Shown one piece after another: positions 1 to 7,148 of a stretch of 64,000 bases of DNA. A model generated the notes under the pieces. The model was not told where the DNA came from, did not search any database, and was given only the letters and a program-made list of their open reading frames with translations. The stretch lies in NCBI GenBank assembly GCA_017416325.1, contig JAFQCV010000036.1, positions 1-64,000 on the forward strand, given 5' to 3'. The position numbers and the translations under genes were made by a program. This DNA comes from Oscillospiraceae bacterium (GTDB taxonomy: Bacteria; Bacillota; Clostridia; Oscillospirales; Oscillospiraceae). Each line of letters begins with the position of its first letter. The stretch's first letter is position 1.

Positions 1-413
1 TAATCCGTTCCGACAAAAGCGGTCTTCAGTTTCATGGGATATTCTTTGAGCATCTGCCGGAGCAAAAGTCCAGAGAATACATGGGTGCAAATAACTGTGT
101 CAAATTCTCCGGCTTTTATGAAACCGTTCAGTTGCTTCGTGCCATCCGTCAGCAGCTTGTAGACTGCCGCGTCATCGTCCAGCATCGCAGGATGTTTTTC
201 CGCAAAACCGTAGCCAAATCGGAACAGCTTGGGGACATGCCGGTACATAGTGGTATGCCCCCAATCCATAAACTTTGACAACTTTTCGGAAACGAAGCTG
301 ATCGCATCGGCTGTTTCACAGCTATGACCGTTTTCAACAAATACCTCCTGTATCGCTTTGGCACAGGCATTGTGCCCGCCACCGGTGTTACAGGTCAATA
401 TCAACACACGCAT
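1..413 (-). CDS. UgtP/MGDG-synthase-like glycosyltransferase (3' end beyond window)
   Basis: Reverse-strand translation from the ATG at 413 begins MRVLILTCNTGGGHNACAKA and stays open for 137 residues to the window edge, so the C-terminal part is missing. The GGGHN glycine-rich segment and the following A-x-A-I-x-E-x-F helix are typical of the N-terminal domain of monogalactosyldiacylglycerol synthase and the processive diacylglycerol glucosyltransferase UgtP (MGDG_synth family). These enzymes transfer a hexose to diacylglycerol at the inner membrane face to make glycolipids or lipoteichoic-acid anchors. The start overlaps the end of the upstream CrtO-like gene by 13 nt, so it is translated from the same operon. 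The acceptor and donor sugar cannot be told from this fragment. Confidence 0.85.
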   Translation of the reverse strand, partial: MRVLILTCNTGGGHNACAKAIQEVFVENGHSCETADAISFVSEKLSKFMDWGHTTMYRHVPKLFRFGYGFAEKHPAMLDDDAAVYKLLTDGTKQLNGFIKAGEFDTVICTHVFSGLLLRQMLKEYPMKLKTAFVGTD

Positions 414-895
414 ATTGCGCCTTCTTTCTTTTCTTCACGCGCCTGCAGTTTCCTGTACAGGCGGATCAATCTGGGCCGGTTGTAACGCTGGATCAAAATA
501 TACGGTACATTCAGCAACAAAATAAAAATTGCTGTAACAGTCACACCGCCCATACCAGGCCAAATTCTCAGACATGGCAACCCCAAAATACTGACAGTGA
601 TATGTGTGATCTCAGCAACGCAGGTCTCACGGATCATCACCGGGAGCCGCTGTGCATAGTCGCCGGACAAATTCTTAGGAGGCATCAAAAACGGAAGAAT
701 ACGGCTCATATCCGGTACTTTTGCCTGCCACTTGCGGATGTTCAATTTTTCATACAGTGCGCCATTCTTCTCAAATGCGTAACAACGGAACAGACCTTTG
801 TCCGGTCTCATGGGGCATTTGGAAATCAGTCTTCCAAAGAAGAATCCGACCGTTCCGGCAACTGCACAATATATGGCACATTTCAGCAGTTTCAT
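401..895 (-). CDS. CrtO-like glycosyl-diaponeurosporenoate acyltransferase family membrane protein
   Basis: A 164-residue protein with an N-terminal hydrophobic segment (about residues 5-22) and a second one near residues 112-135, followed by the motif IQRYNRPRL. That motif and the WQAKVPDMSRILP stretch are characteristic of the short CrtO family (glycosyl-4,4'-diaponeurosporenoate acyltransferase) of staphyloxanthin synthesis. Homologues are widespread in Clostridia that make no carotenoid, so the true substrate here is more likely another glycolipid. It sits between a DUF2238-like gene and a diacylglycerol glycosyltransferase gene, which supports acylation of a membrane glycolipid. The family call is fairly firm; the substrate is inference. 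Confidence 0.75.
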   Translation of the reverse strand: MKLLKCAIYCAVAGTVGFFFGRLISKCPMRPDKGLFRCYAFEKNGALYEKLNIRKWQAKVPDMSRILPFLMPPKNLSGDYAQRLPVMIRETCVAEITHITVSILGLPCLRIWPGMGGVTVTAIFILLLNVPYILIQRYNRPRLIRLYRKLQAREEKKEGAICVC

Positions 896-907
896 CTTTT
901 TCTCCTG

Positions 908-1633
908 TTATGGTATCTGTTGACCGACCTGACAGTTCTGAATTAAAGGATGCTTTCCTTTATCAAGCAGAATCAGCAAGCAAGTAACCAATGCGCCCAT
1001 GCTTTCCAGCATCATATCCAGCATGCTGTCGGTCAATCCGATATCGATATATCCTGGCAGGGTGATTCCGTTCACCACCACTGACTGGATGTTTTCAATG
1101 CTGCCGGTGACACCAATACCTTCTCCCAGCAGATAGGAGGTAAGATGGGTCACCAACATATCATCCTGCATATCCATACCCAGAAGGCGGTCTGCACCAA
1201 ACTCAACAAATTCCCACAGGACAGCAATCGCCATGGAAAAACACAGTGCAAATATGACAGCACCAACGAAGTGATCCTTCCGCTTGGTAAGCAATTCAAA
1301 GAAGTAGGCACCTACAATGGCAAACATCACGCCGCCGCAGATATGCAGCAGCTTATCCCACCAAGAAATTGTGTAGTAAAAATTCCAGCACTGTCCCATC
1401 ATTGGCCCAACGGCATACACAAGCGCAAATATGTATACTGGCAAATACAGTTTGCACCGAAACAGCCTCTCCATCATGGCTGGCAGTAGTACCAAGCCAA
1501 GTGTGCCGAATGCCAGCGGAAGCCGACTGTACTGCTCGGTGGCCACAAGAAACGCAATGGTTCCAAGCGCCAGCAATTCGCCCAAGATGATGCCGAAAGT
1601 CTCGATTTTTAAATCTTTGTTATTGATGCTCAT
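908..1633 (-). CDS. Polytopic membrane protein, DUF2238/VanZ-like
   Basis: A 241-residue protein with about six hydrophobic segments. The central WWDKLLHICGG segment (residues about 91-101) and the later VLWEFVEFGADRLLGMDMQD segment resemble the conserved W-D-x-x-x-H and W-E-x-x-E-x-x-x-D patterns of the DUF2238 membrane-spanning family. No catalytic role is established for that family. The start overlaps the upstream phosphatidyltransferase gene by 14 nt and the stop lies 12 nt from the CrtO-like gene, so it belongs to the lipid operon. A role in lipid handling is inferred from context only. Confidence 0.7.
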   Translation of the reverse strand: MSINNKDLKIETFGIILGELLALGTIAFLVATEQYSRLPLAFGTLGLVLLPAMMERLFRCKLYLPVYIFALVYAVGPMMGQCWNFYYTISWWDKLLHICGGVMFAIVGAYFFELLTKRKDHFVGAVIFALCFSMAIAVLWEFVEFGADRLLGMDMQDDMLVTHLTSYLLGEGIGVTGSIENIQSVVVNGITLPGYIDIGLTDSMLDMMLESMGALVTCLLILLDKGKHPLIQNCQVGQQIP

Positions 1634-2186
1634 TTTTCTTTTCCAAAAGAATTCTCACATTTTCTCTGCTATACATAAAAGCGGAAAGCAATGCCAATGC
1701 CGTGCAGGCACCGATCAGGATGCCGGAAATCACACCGGGAATATTGAACCAGATTAAATGAATGATCATCATACTGTAAAGGGATACGGTAGTTGCCTTG
1801 CCGTGCCAAACCGCTCCGTATACATTTCCGGTCTTGCGGATCACCAATAAACCGAGGATTCCGGCAGTTACTTCCTTTACCACCATCACGCATAGGGGCA
1901 GCAGCATCCACTTGAACCGACTGACAAGGCAGAAAAGCATAGCGATCTGCGTCAGCTTATCGGCCACCGGATCAAAGGCTTTTCCAAAATCGCTGACCAT
2001 GTGACATTTCCGGGCAATGATACCGTCCACGATATCGGTGATGCCGGAAAGTGCCAGGATGACAGTTGTAAGCACCGGGTCTTCCTTGACTATGTATACC
2101 CACATGATCACCGGGATCAGCAGCAGCCGGAACAGGGAGAGGATATTGGGTATCGTAACGATTTTATGTTTATGCTTTTCTTTCAT
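1620..2186 (-). CDS. pgsA: CDP-alcohol phosphatidyltransferase (PgsA-like)
   Basis: A 188-residue integral membrane enzyme with the complete CDP-alcohol phosphatidyltransferase signature. D51, D54, G55, A58 and R59 are followed after eight residues by G68, D72 and D76, which bind Mg2+ and the CDP-diacylglycerol headgroup. The size, and the N-terminal TIPNILSLFRLLLIP that opens the first helix, fit phosphatidylglycerophosphate synthase rather than the longer serine or inositol enzymes. It is the first gene of a four-gene lipid operon. Its ATG has the good site GGAGGCTGAAAGGC and it is preceded by three or four TTGAAG-type direct repeats. It may be a second, regulated PgsA paralogue; the exact acceptor alcohol is not proven. 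Confidence 0.85.
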   Translation of the reverse strand: MKEKHKHKIVTIPNILSLFRLLLIPVIMWVYIVKEDPVLTTVILALSGITDIVDGIIARKCHMVSDFGKAFDPVADKLTQIAMLFCLVSRFKWMLLPLCVMVVKEVTAGILGLLVIRKTGNVYGAVWHGKATTVSLYSMMIIHLIWFNIPGVISGILIGACTALALLSAFMYSRENVRILLEKKNEHQ

Positions 2187-2219
2187 GCCTTTCAGCCTCC
2201 ATGCGCAGTTTATATAGTA

Positions 2220-2262
2220 AATATAGGGTTCGATTTACAACTAAACTTCAATCTAGCTTCAA
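2220..2262 (-). promoter_or_regulatory. Promoter with 11-bp direct repeats upstream of the pgsA-like operon
   Basis: On the minus strand the units TTGAAGCTAGA, TTGAAGTTTAG and TTGTAAATCG follow one another at an exact 11-bp period (2262 down to 2231). They are followed by a TATATT -10 box at 2225-2220 and the gene start at 2186. A fourth, weaker unit (TTCAACTATTG) lies just upstream. Tandem 11-bp repeats occupying the -35 region are the classical binding pattern of PhoB/OmpR-type response regulators. The same repeats precede the regulator gene at 4044. Confidence 0.65.
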
Positions 2263-2277
2263 CAATAGTTGAAAAAC

Positions 2278-2309
2278 AGGGGTATCCGAGCAAATTCGGA
2301 TACCCCTTT
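2278..2309 (-). terminator. Terminator of the histidine kinase gene
   Basis: A perfect 12-bp stem, AGGGGTATCCGA with TCGGATACCCCT around a 6-nt loop, lies 15 nt after the kinase stop codon. On the minus strand it is followed by GTTTTTC. It separates the two-component genes from the lipid operon downstream. Confidence 0.8.
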
Positions 2310-2323
2310 GACATGTATTTTCT

Positions 2324-3376
2324 TTATTTTGTACGAAGTGTTACGGTAAAACGGCAGCCACCTTCCGGAATGTTTTCAGCGGTGATCTGCCCTTTTTCTA
2401 TGGTTAAGATCCGCTTGACCAGTGCTAATCCCAAGCCGTTGCCTTCCTGCTTGTGGGAAGCATCCGCCTGATAGAATTTATCAAAAATGTGCTTCTGGGC
2501 TTCTTCGGAAAGACCGGGACCTTGATCCTCCACAGTAAAGATCAGTTTCTTCAGCTTTTTGACAAGATGGATTTTGACAGCACCACCGCTTGGACTGAAT
2601 TTGATTGCATTGGAGATCAGATTATCCCACACTTGACGCATCATCGGCTCATTGCCCAGATAGCTGACCCGGTCCAGCTCCACATCAAATTCGATGTCCT
2701 TCTTCTCCCAAGCAGGCTCCAACGCCACGATGGATTGCCGGATCTGCTCGTCCAGACGGTATTCCACTTGATGGGAAGGGATCTGCTGATTTTCCAGTTT
2801 GCTTAGCAGCAGGATGCTTCCGACCAGAGAGGACAACCGCTGAGTGTTAAACAGGATCTTGTCGATGTACTCCCGCTGATCCGCTTCTAAATTCTCGCTG
2901 TCCTGCAGCAAGGTGGAATAACCCTCGATGGCATTGATGGGAGTTTTAAATTCGTGAGAAACATTGGAAACGAAATCCGTCTGCAGGATCTCCGTAGAAC
3001 TGAGTTCGTGAGCCATTAAGTTAAAGCCGGTGTATATCTCCATGATCTCCTTGGAGCTGGATCTCTCCTCCAACCGCACAGAGAAATCACCTTCTGCCAC
3101 TTTATCCATTGCACCTCGAAGCTTTTTGATAGGGTTGAAGAAAAATTTGGACAATTGGCTTGTGACCAAAATTCCCACCAACAGGCACACGCCTACCAGT
3201 TCCAGCTCCAACGGGACCTCCCAAGGAAACACATTGTTGAAAAGCTGGTCTACACCGTAGGAGATCAGCACACAGACCAGCATTTCCATTGTGACCAAGG
3301 CAGTCAACCGGGTACGCAGGCTAAAGCGGTTTCGCTGTTCCTGCCGAACTTTTTCAAATCTTTCTCTGACCGTCAT
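2324..3376 (-). CDS. Sensor histidine kinase, two-component system (intramembrane-sensing type)
   Basis: A 350-residue kinase with two closely spaced membrane helices (about residues 25-45 and 57-76) and only a short loop outside the cell. They are followed by a HAMP linker (about 80-130), a HisKA domain with phospho-acceptor H141 in NVSHEFKTP, and an ATPase domain with the N-box around DNLISNAIKFSPSGG and a late GNGLGLALVKR glycine box. The minimal extracellular loop suggests sensing within the membrane. The start overlaps the regulator stop as ATGA, so the pair is translationally coupled. The neighbouring lipid operon with matching operators suggests membrane state or envelope stress as the signal, which is inference. 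Confidence 0.93.
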   Translation of the reverse strand: MTVRERFEKVRQEQRNRFSLRTRLTALVTMEMLVCVLISYGVDQLFNNVFPWEVPLELELVGVCLLVGILVTSQLSKFFFNPIKKLRGAMDKVAEGDFSVRLEERSSSKEIMEIYTGFNLMAHELSSTEILQTDFVSNVSHEFKTPINAIEGYSTLLQDSENLEADQREYIDKILFNTQRLSSLVGSILLLSKLENQQIPSHQVEYRLDEQIRQSIVALEPAWEKKDIEFDVELDRVSYLGNEPMMRQVWDNLISNAIKFSPSGGAVKIHLVKKLKKLIFTVEDQGPGLSEEAQKHIFDKFYQADASHKQEGNGLGLALVKRILTIEKGQITAENIPEGGCRFTVTLRTK

Positions 3377-4044
3377 AGCTTCACCACCTTATAACCGACG
3401 CCACGAATGGTAACGATCTTGAAGTCCTTGTTGTCCCGGAAGCGGTCACGAAGTCTGCCGATATGTACGTCCACGGTATGGGTGTCGCTCTCGGAATCAT
3501 AGCCCCAGATCTCATCCATCAGCTGCTGTCGAGTAAAGATTTTGCCGGGATAGGCCGCCATTTTGTAAAGGAGCATAAATTCCTTCTGAGGCAGGATCAT
3601 ACTTTCACCGGCAGCAGTAACGGTCAGAGAATCGCACTCCATAACAGTATCACCGATGGTCTGCCGCCGGTCATTGATCATCTGGGCGCGACGAAGCAGT
3701 GCCTGCACCCGCAGCACCATCTCATTGACATTGATAGGCTTGACCATATAATCATCTACACCGGACTGAAAACCCAGGCGCATATCGTCAAAGGCATCCT
3801 TGGCGGTGATCATCAGCACCGGTGTGGTGTTTCCCACGTCCCGCAGCTGCCGCACCAGCTCATAGCCATCCATTACCGGCATCATAATATCGGAGATGAT
3901 CATATCATAGAAATCCGCATCCATGGCATCCATCGCTTCCTGGCCGTTGGACACACCTACTACTGTGTAGCCGTGCCGATTCAGTACATGGGAGAACAGC
4001 TGCCGCAGCTCACGGTCATCCTCAGCAATCAATATCTTCAGCAT
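3373..4044 (-). CDS. OmpR/PhoB-family response regulator
   Basis: A 223-residue regulator. The receiver domain has acidic pocket residues in AEDD (residues 7-10), phospho-acceptor D52 in IISDIMMP, a conserved T in MITAKD and K102 in VKPINV. The C-terminal winged helix (about 125-223) ends with the IRGVGYKV hairpin typical of OmpR-type DNA-binding domains. It is co-transcribed and overlaps by 4 nt with the downstream kinase. TTGAAG repeats immediately upstream of its own -10 box suggest autoregulation, and the same repeats before the pgsA-like operon suggest that operon is its target. Confidence 0.94.
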   Translation of the reverse strand: MLKILIAEDDRELRQLFSHVLNRHGYTVVGVSNGQEAMDAMDADFYDMIISDIMMPVMDGYELVRQLRDVGNTTPVLMITAKDAFDDMRLGFQSGVDDYMVKPINVNEMVLRVQALLRRAQMINDRRQTIGDTVMECDSLTVTAAGESMILPQKEFMLLYKMAAYPGKIFTRQQLMDEIWGYDSESDTHTVDVHIGRLRDRFRDNKDFKIVTIRGVGYKVVKL

Positions 4045-4077
4045 CCCGAACCCTCCTGAAAAGAGATTGTTAAGTAT

Positions 4078-4109
4078 ATTATAGCATACATTTTCAACTA
4101 AACTTCAAC
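4078..4109 (-). promoter_or_regulatory. Autoregulatory promoter with TTGAAG direct repeats
   Basis: On the minus strand TTGAAGTTTAG (4108-4098) and TTGAAAATGTA (4097-4087) form an 11-bp-period direct repeat. Three nucleotides later comes a consensus TATAAT at 4083-4078. The last repeat starts 14 nt from the -10 box, versus 15 nt in the related promoter at 2220-2262. Both promoters lack a good -35 box, as expected for activation by a PhoB-like regulator. Confidence 0.65.
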
Positions 4110-4187
4110 AAAAACGGAACTTCCTTTAAAAGTCTGTTGACATGTTAAATTACACGGAAGAATTTACAAAAAATCAATGCATTTTTA

Positions 4188-4216
4188 TTGCGAGCGGCTA
4201 TAATAATTGATATATT
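4188..4216 (+). promoter_or_regulatory. Candidate promoter of the MATE gene
   Basis: TTGCGA at 4188-4193 and TATATT at 4211-4216 are separated by 17 nt and lie 42 nt upstream of the MATE start codon. The region is AT-rich, so alternative -10 boxes (TATAAT at 4199) are possible. Confidence 0.4.
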
Positions 4217-4257
4217 ATAAATATAATCCCACACAGAAAGTGTAAAGGAGCAGTAAA

Positions 4258-5634
4258 GTGAACGACAATAAAGAACTGCTTGGTACCGCGCCGATTGGGA
4301 AGCTTCTGTTCAAGCTGGCTATTCCCACGGTGGTTGCCCAGCTGATCAATATGCTGTATAACATCGTAGACCGCATTTACATCGGCCATATGCCGGGAGA
4401 CGGCAGCCTTGCCCTTACCGGTGTCGGCGTATGTATGCCGATCATTATGATCGTGTCTGCCTTTGCATCAATGATCAGTTCCGGTGGTGCGCCGAAGGCA
4501 TCCATTAATATGGGTAAGGGTGACAACGAATCCGCAGAAAAGATCCTAGGAGGCTGCTTTACCTTGCAGCTCATTATTTCTGCCGTACTGAGCGCAGTTC
4601 TGCTGATCTGGAATGAAGACCTGTTGCTCCTGTTCGGCGCCAGCGAAAATACCATTGGCTACGCCACCGACTATATGAACATCTACGCTATCGGCACAGT
4701 ATTTGTTCAGCTGACCCTTGGCATGGGCGCATTTATCACGGCCCAGGGCTTTACCAAAGTCAGTATGATAACGGTGCTGATCGGTGCCATCAGCAACATC
4801 ATCCTGGATCCCATCTTTATTTTCGGTTTCCATATGGGTGTAAAGGGCGCTGCCCTTGCCACAATTCTTTCTCAGGCGATTTCCTGTGTGTGGGTCCTTA
4901 CCTTCCTTTGCGGCAAAAGAAGCGATCTGAAGCTGAAAAAGAAGAACATGAAAATAGACGGCAAGCTGGTATTTCCCTGTGTCGCCCTGGGACTTTCCAC
5001 CTTCATTATGCAGGGCAGTGAGAGTGTGATCTCCGTATGCTTCAATTCCTCCCTGCTGAAGTATGGCGGCGATATTGCGGTAGGCGCTATGACGATCCTG
5101 ACCAGTGTGATGCAGTTTGCCATGCTGCCTATGCAGGGTATCGCCCAAGGCGCGCAGCCTATTTCCAGCTATAACTATGGCGCCAAAAATGCGGACCGTG
5201 TCAAGAAGACCTTTCGGCTGCTGCTCACATCCTGCTTAGTATATTCTTTCGTGATTTGGGGCGCGATCATGCTGTTCCCCAAGGTATTTGCAGGAATCTT
5301 CACCCCGGATGCGGAAATGATCGCCTTCACCGCAAAAGCCCTTCGGATTTATTGCGGTGTAATGTGCATTTTCGGTATTCAGATCGCCTGTCAAATGACC
5401 TTTGTTTCCACAGGCAACGCGCCTTGCTCCATTATCGTAGCCATCGTGCGCAAGTTCGTTCTGCTCCTGCCGCTGATCTATTTGATGCCCGATCTGATTT
5501 CGGATAAAACTATGGGCGTTTATATGGCAGAGCCGGTTGCCGATGTCATAGCAGTGACCTTCACAGCGGTGCTTTTTGCCGTTCAGTTCCGAAAATCCAT
5601 GAAACAATTACAACCAAAGGAGATAATCAAATGA
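4258..5634 (+). CDS. MATE family efflux transporter
   Basis: A 458-residue polytopic protein with about twelve membrane helices in two homologous halves. The N-terminal PTVVAQLINMLYNIVDRIYI and the mid-protein FIMQGSESVISVCFN and QGAQPISSYNYGA segments are typical of the DinF/NorM-type multidrug and toxin extrusion family. Such carriers export cationic drugs or metabolites using Na+ or H+ gradients. Translation begins at a GTG (4258) preceded by AAAGGAGCAGTAAA. Its stop overlaps the start of the NifX-like gene by 4 nt, so the two are co-translated. The transported compound cannot be deduced. Confidence 0.93.
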   Translation: MNDNKELLGTAPIGKLLFKLAIPTVVAQLINMLYNIVDRIYIGHMPGDGSLALTGVGVCMPIIMIVSAFASMISSGGAPKASINMGKGDNESAEKILGGCFTLQLIISAVLSAVLLIWNEDLLLLFGASENTIGYATDYMNIYAIGTVFVQLTLGMGAFITAQGFTKVSMITVLIGAISNIILDPIFIFGFHMGVKGAALATILSQAISCVWVLTFLCGKRSDLKLKKKNMKIDGKLVFPCVALGLSTFIMQGSESVISVCFNSSLLKYGGDIAVGAMTILTSVMQFAMLPMQGIAQGAQPISSYNYGAKNADRVKKTFRLLLTSCLVYSFVIWGAIMLFPKVFAGIFTPDAEMIAFTAKALRIYCGVMCIFGIQIACQMTFVSTGNAPCSIIVAIVRKFVLLLPLIYLMPDLISDKTMGVYMAEPVADVIAVTFTAVLFAVQFRKSMKQLQPKEIIK

Positions 5635-6041
5635 AAATTGCAGTAACTTACGAGAGCGGAGAAATCTTCCAGCATTTCGGCCATACTGAACAATTCAAAG
5701 TGTATGATGTCCAGGACTGTGCCATTGTAAAGGCAGAAGTCATTGATACCAACGGAAGCGGTCACAGCGCATTGGCAGGACTGCTTTCCGATCTCGGTGT
5801 TGATGTTCTCATTTGCGGAGGCATCGGCGGCGGTGCCCAGATAGCCCTTGCGCAGGCAGGCATCAAGCTGTTCGGTGGTGTCACCGGGAACGCGGACGAT
5901 GCGGCAGCTGCTTTTATTGCCGGAACCCTTTCCTATGACCCGAACACAAAATGCGATCACCACGACCATCATAGCCAGGAGCATACCTGCGGTGACCACG
6001 GCTGTGGCAGTCACAATTGCGGCGGCCATAGCTGTCATTAA
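5631..6041 (+). CDS. NifX/NafY-type (dinitrogenase Fe-Mo cofactor family) protein with His/Cys-rich tail
   Basis: A 136-residue protein. The first 105 residues have the pattern of the dinitrogenase iron-molybdenum cofactor biosynthesis domain (EIFQHFGHTEQFKVYD, then LICGGIGGGAQ). In nitrogen fixers these proteins carry Fe-S cofactor precursors. No nif genes are nearby and related proteins are common in non-fixing anaerobes. The last 25 residues contain seven His and four Cys in HHDHHSQEHTCGDHGC-like repeats, suggesting metal binding. It is translationally coupled to the MATE exporter (ATGA). A role in Fe-S or metal handling is inference. Confidence 0.85.
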   Translation: MKIAVTYESGEIFQHFGHTEQFKVYDVQDCAIVKAEVIDTNGSGHSALAGLLSDLGVDVLICGGIGGGAQIALAQAGIKLFGGVTGNADDAAAAFIAGTLSYDPNTKCDHHDHHSQEHTCGDHGCGSHNCGGHSCH

Positions 6042-6262
6042 GATTTATAGAGTAGATGCAACGATAGATGACTCTTCGCCACATCCTGGGGCGGCCTCTT
6101 TGCCAGGTGCTTCTCGATCCAATCCGCTTTGCTCTCTGCAAACCGTCTGGCTTCCTCGACGCGTACCCGCTTGGGGCATCTGACCACAACTTGACCATCG
6201 GGCTTGATCTGGATCGCAATGGTTTTTCGGTCGCTCTTTATGATCTGATAAGGCACGTTCAT
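6038..6262 (-). pseudogene. Truncated YgjP-like (M48-related, DUF45) metallopeptidase
   Basis: The 74-residue reading frame opens like a YgjP/DUF45 metallopeptidase (IQIKPDGQVVVRCPKR, then a helix with W-I-E-K-H-L). Those proteins are normally over 200 residues and carry a C-terminal H-E-x-x-H zinc site, which is absent here. The frame stops in TAA at exactly the point where it meets the convergent NifX-like stop codon, with a 4-nt overlap. The simplest reading is that a deletion removed the catalytic part and joined the remainder to the end of the neighbouring gene. It could still make a small protein. Confidence 0.6.
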
Positions 6263-6280
6263 ACCCTTATTTCCTACATG

Positions 6281-6308
6281 AAAAATGGGTGGCCTTTTTG
6301 ACCACCCA
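6281..6308 (-). terminator. Hairpin with minus-strand T tract upstream of the truncated peptidase
   Basis: TGGGTGG (6286-6292) pairs with CCACCCA (6302-6308) around a 9-nt loop, and on the minus strand the stem is followed by TTTTTC. It lies 19 nt upstream of the truncated peptidase start, so it would end minus-strand transcription arriving from the 6.9-kb region or attenuate the remnant gene. Confidence 0.55.
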
Positions 6309-6442
6309 ACATTAGCATTTTATCACAGGCAATATGGCACTGTCAATCACGATTTGTTCCGCAGGAAAAGATTCTCCCTTTTGCATTAATCCAGGGCTTA
6401 TCCGGAACTTTTTGACACTGTTTTTTCGTTCAACATACCATC

Positions 6443-6471
6443 TTGAAAACAGGTTAAATATCGATTATTAT
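6443..6471 (+). promoter_or_regulatory. Sigma-A type promoter of the 6.5-kb transcript unit
   Basis: TTGAAA (6443-6448) and TATTAT (6466-6471) are separated by exactly 17 nt. A strong ribosome binding sequence (AGAGGTGAT) follows at 6483-6490, and a terminator lies about 220 nt further on. Confidence 0.55.
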
Positions 6472-6494
6472 ATAGACACAAAGAGGTGATACCA

Positions 6495-6791
6495 ATGATC
6501 TAGTCAATCATAGATTCCCATGAAAAACGGAATCGAAAGACGAGCTTCCCACCTCATCCCGATGACATAGATTTCTCAGAAACGAAACTAAAGGAATTGA
6601 ACCGGGAGCAATTCAAAACATCGGAAGTTGCGTCTAATCTGTAGAAAGTAAGAGGTTACGTAAATGATGGAACCCGCATACTGTGTGAAATAACCCTCGA
6701 CCAGTTACAAGACTTCAGTAACAAGTCGAGGGTTATTTCTTTTTTGCACGCTCCCAACTGGGGGCTGTTTTTTATACCCTTGCGGCCATAG
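6495..6791 (+). pseudogene. Broken small reading frame or non-coding RNA unit
   Basis: An ATG at 6495 sits 4 nt after AGAGGTGAT, but codon 3 is TAG. Read through, the frame gives a protein-like sequence (SIIDSHEKRNRKTSFPPHPD and further) with a second TAG at 6643-6645 and a third at 6789-6791. No TAA or TGA occurs in that frame over this stretch. Upstream is a consensus promoter, and a strong terminator stem (6688-6738) lies inside the frame. It may be a relic of a mobile-element gene or a 265-nt regulatory RNA. I do not recognise the protein. Apart from this unit I see nothing in the intergenic stretch 6309-6858. Confidence 0.4.
6688..6746 (+). terminator. Long-stem terminator with nested inner hairpin
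   Basis: AAATAACCCTCGAC (6688-6701) is perfectly complementary to GTCGAGGGTTATTT (6725-6738), a 14-bp stem, and is followed by CTTTTTTG. Inside it GTTAC (6704-6708) can pair with GTAAC (6718-6722). It would end the transcript that begins near 6478. Confidence 0.75.
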
Positions 6792-6858
6792 ATAGTCGCT
6801 CTCGAGCAACGGTTTATCGGATGCAATATAGATGCAAAAGCTCATATATTGCCTCCCA

Positions 6859-7125
6859 TTAACCTTTTTGGATCTTATACTTCTTCACCTTAAAGTAAAC
6901 ACAGGCAATGAAAGCTGGCAAAAGTACCACATCCAATACGATCAGCAAAACACTTCCACTGCTGATGCCGACCCATAAGAGCAACCCAAACAATGCCAAT
7001 GCAAGAAGCCCCAACACAGCCGTCAGAGCGATCCGTACAGGCATTGGAACTTTCTTGGATCCTGCTGCTTCCACCATGCCGTCCAGAATCAGCTCCAACA
7101 CTACTTCGATAATGTCATCCAGCAT
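6859..7125 (-). CDS. Small membrane protein, function unknown
   Basis: An 88-residue protein with an amphipathic acidic N-terminal helix (MLDDIIEVVLELILDGMVE), a short basic linker, two hydrophobic helices (about residues 29-52 and 57-77) and a lysine-rich C-terminal end. The layout suggests two membrane spans with both ends in the cytoplasm. I do not recognise a named family. It is the last gene of a minus-strand run of small membrane-protein genes and lies 23 nt after the next gene. Confidence 0.65.
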   Translation of the reverse strand: MLDDIIEVVLELILDGMVEAAGSKKVPMPVRIALTAVLGLLALALFGLLLWVGISSGSVLLIVLDVVLLPAFIACVYFKVKKYKIQKG

Positions 7126-7148
7126 GATAAATCCCTCCGGTCACAGTT

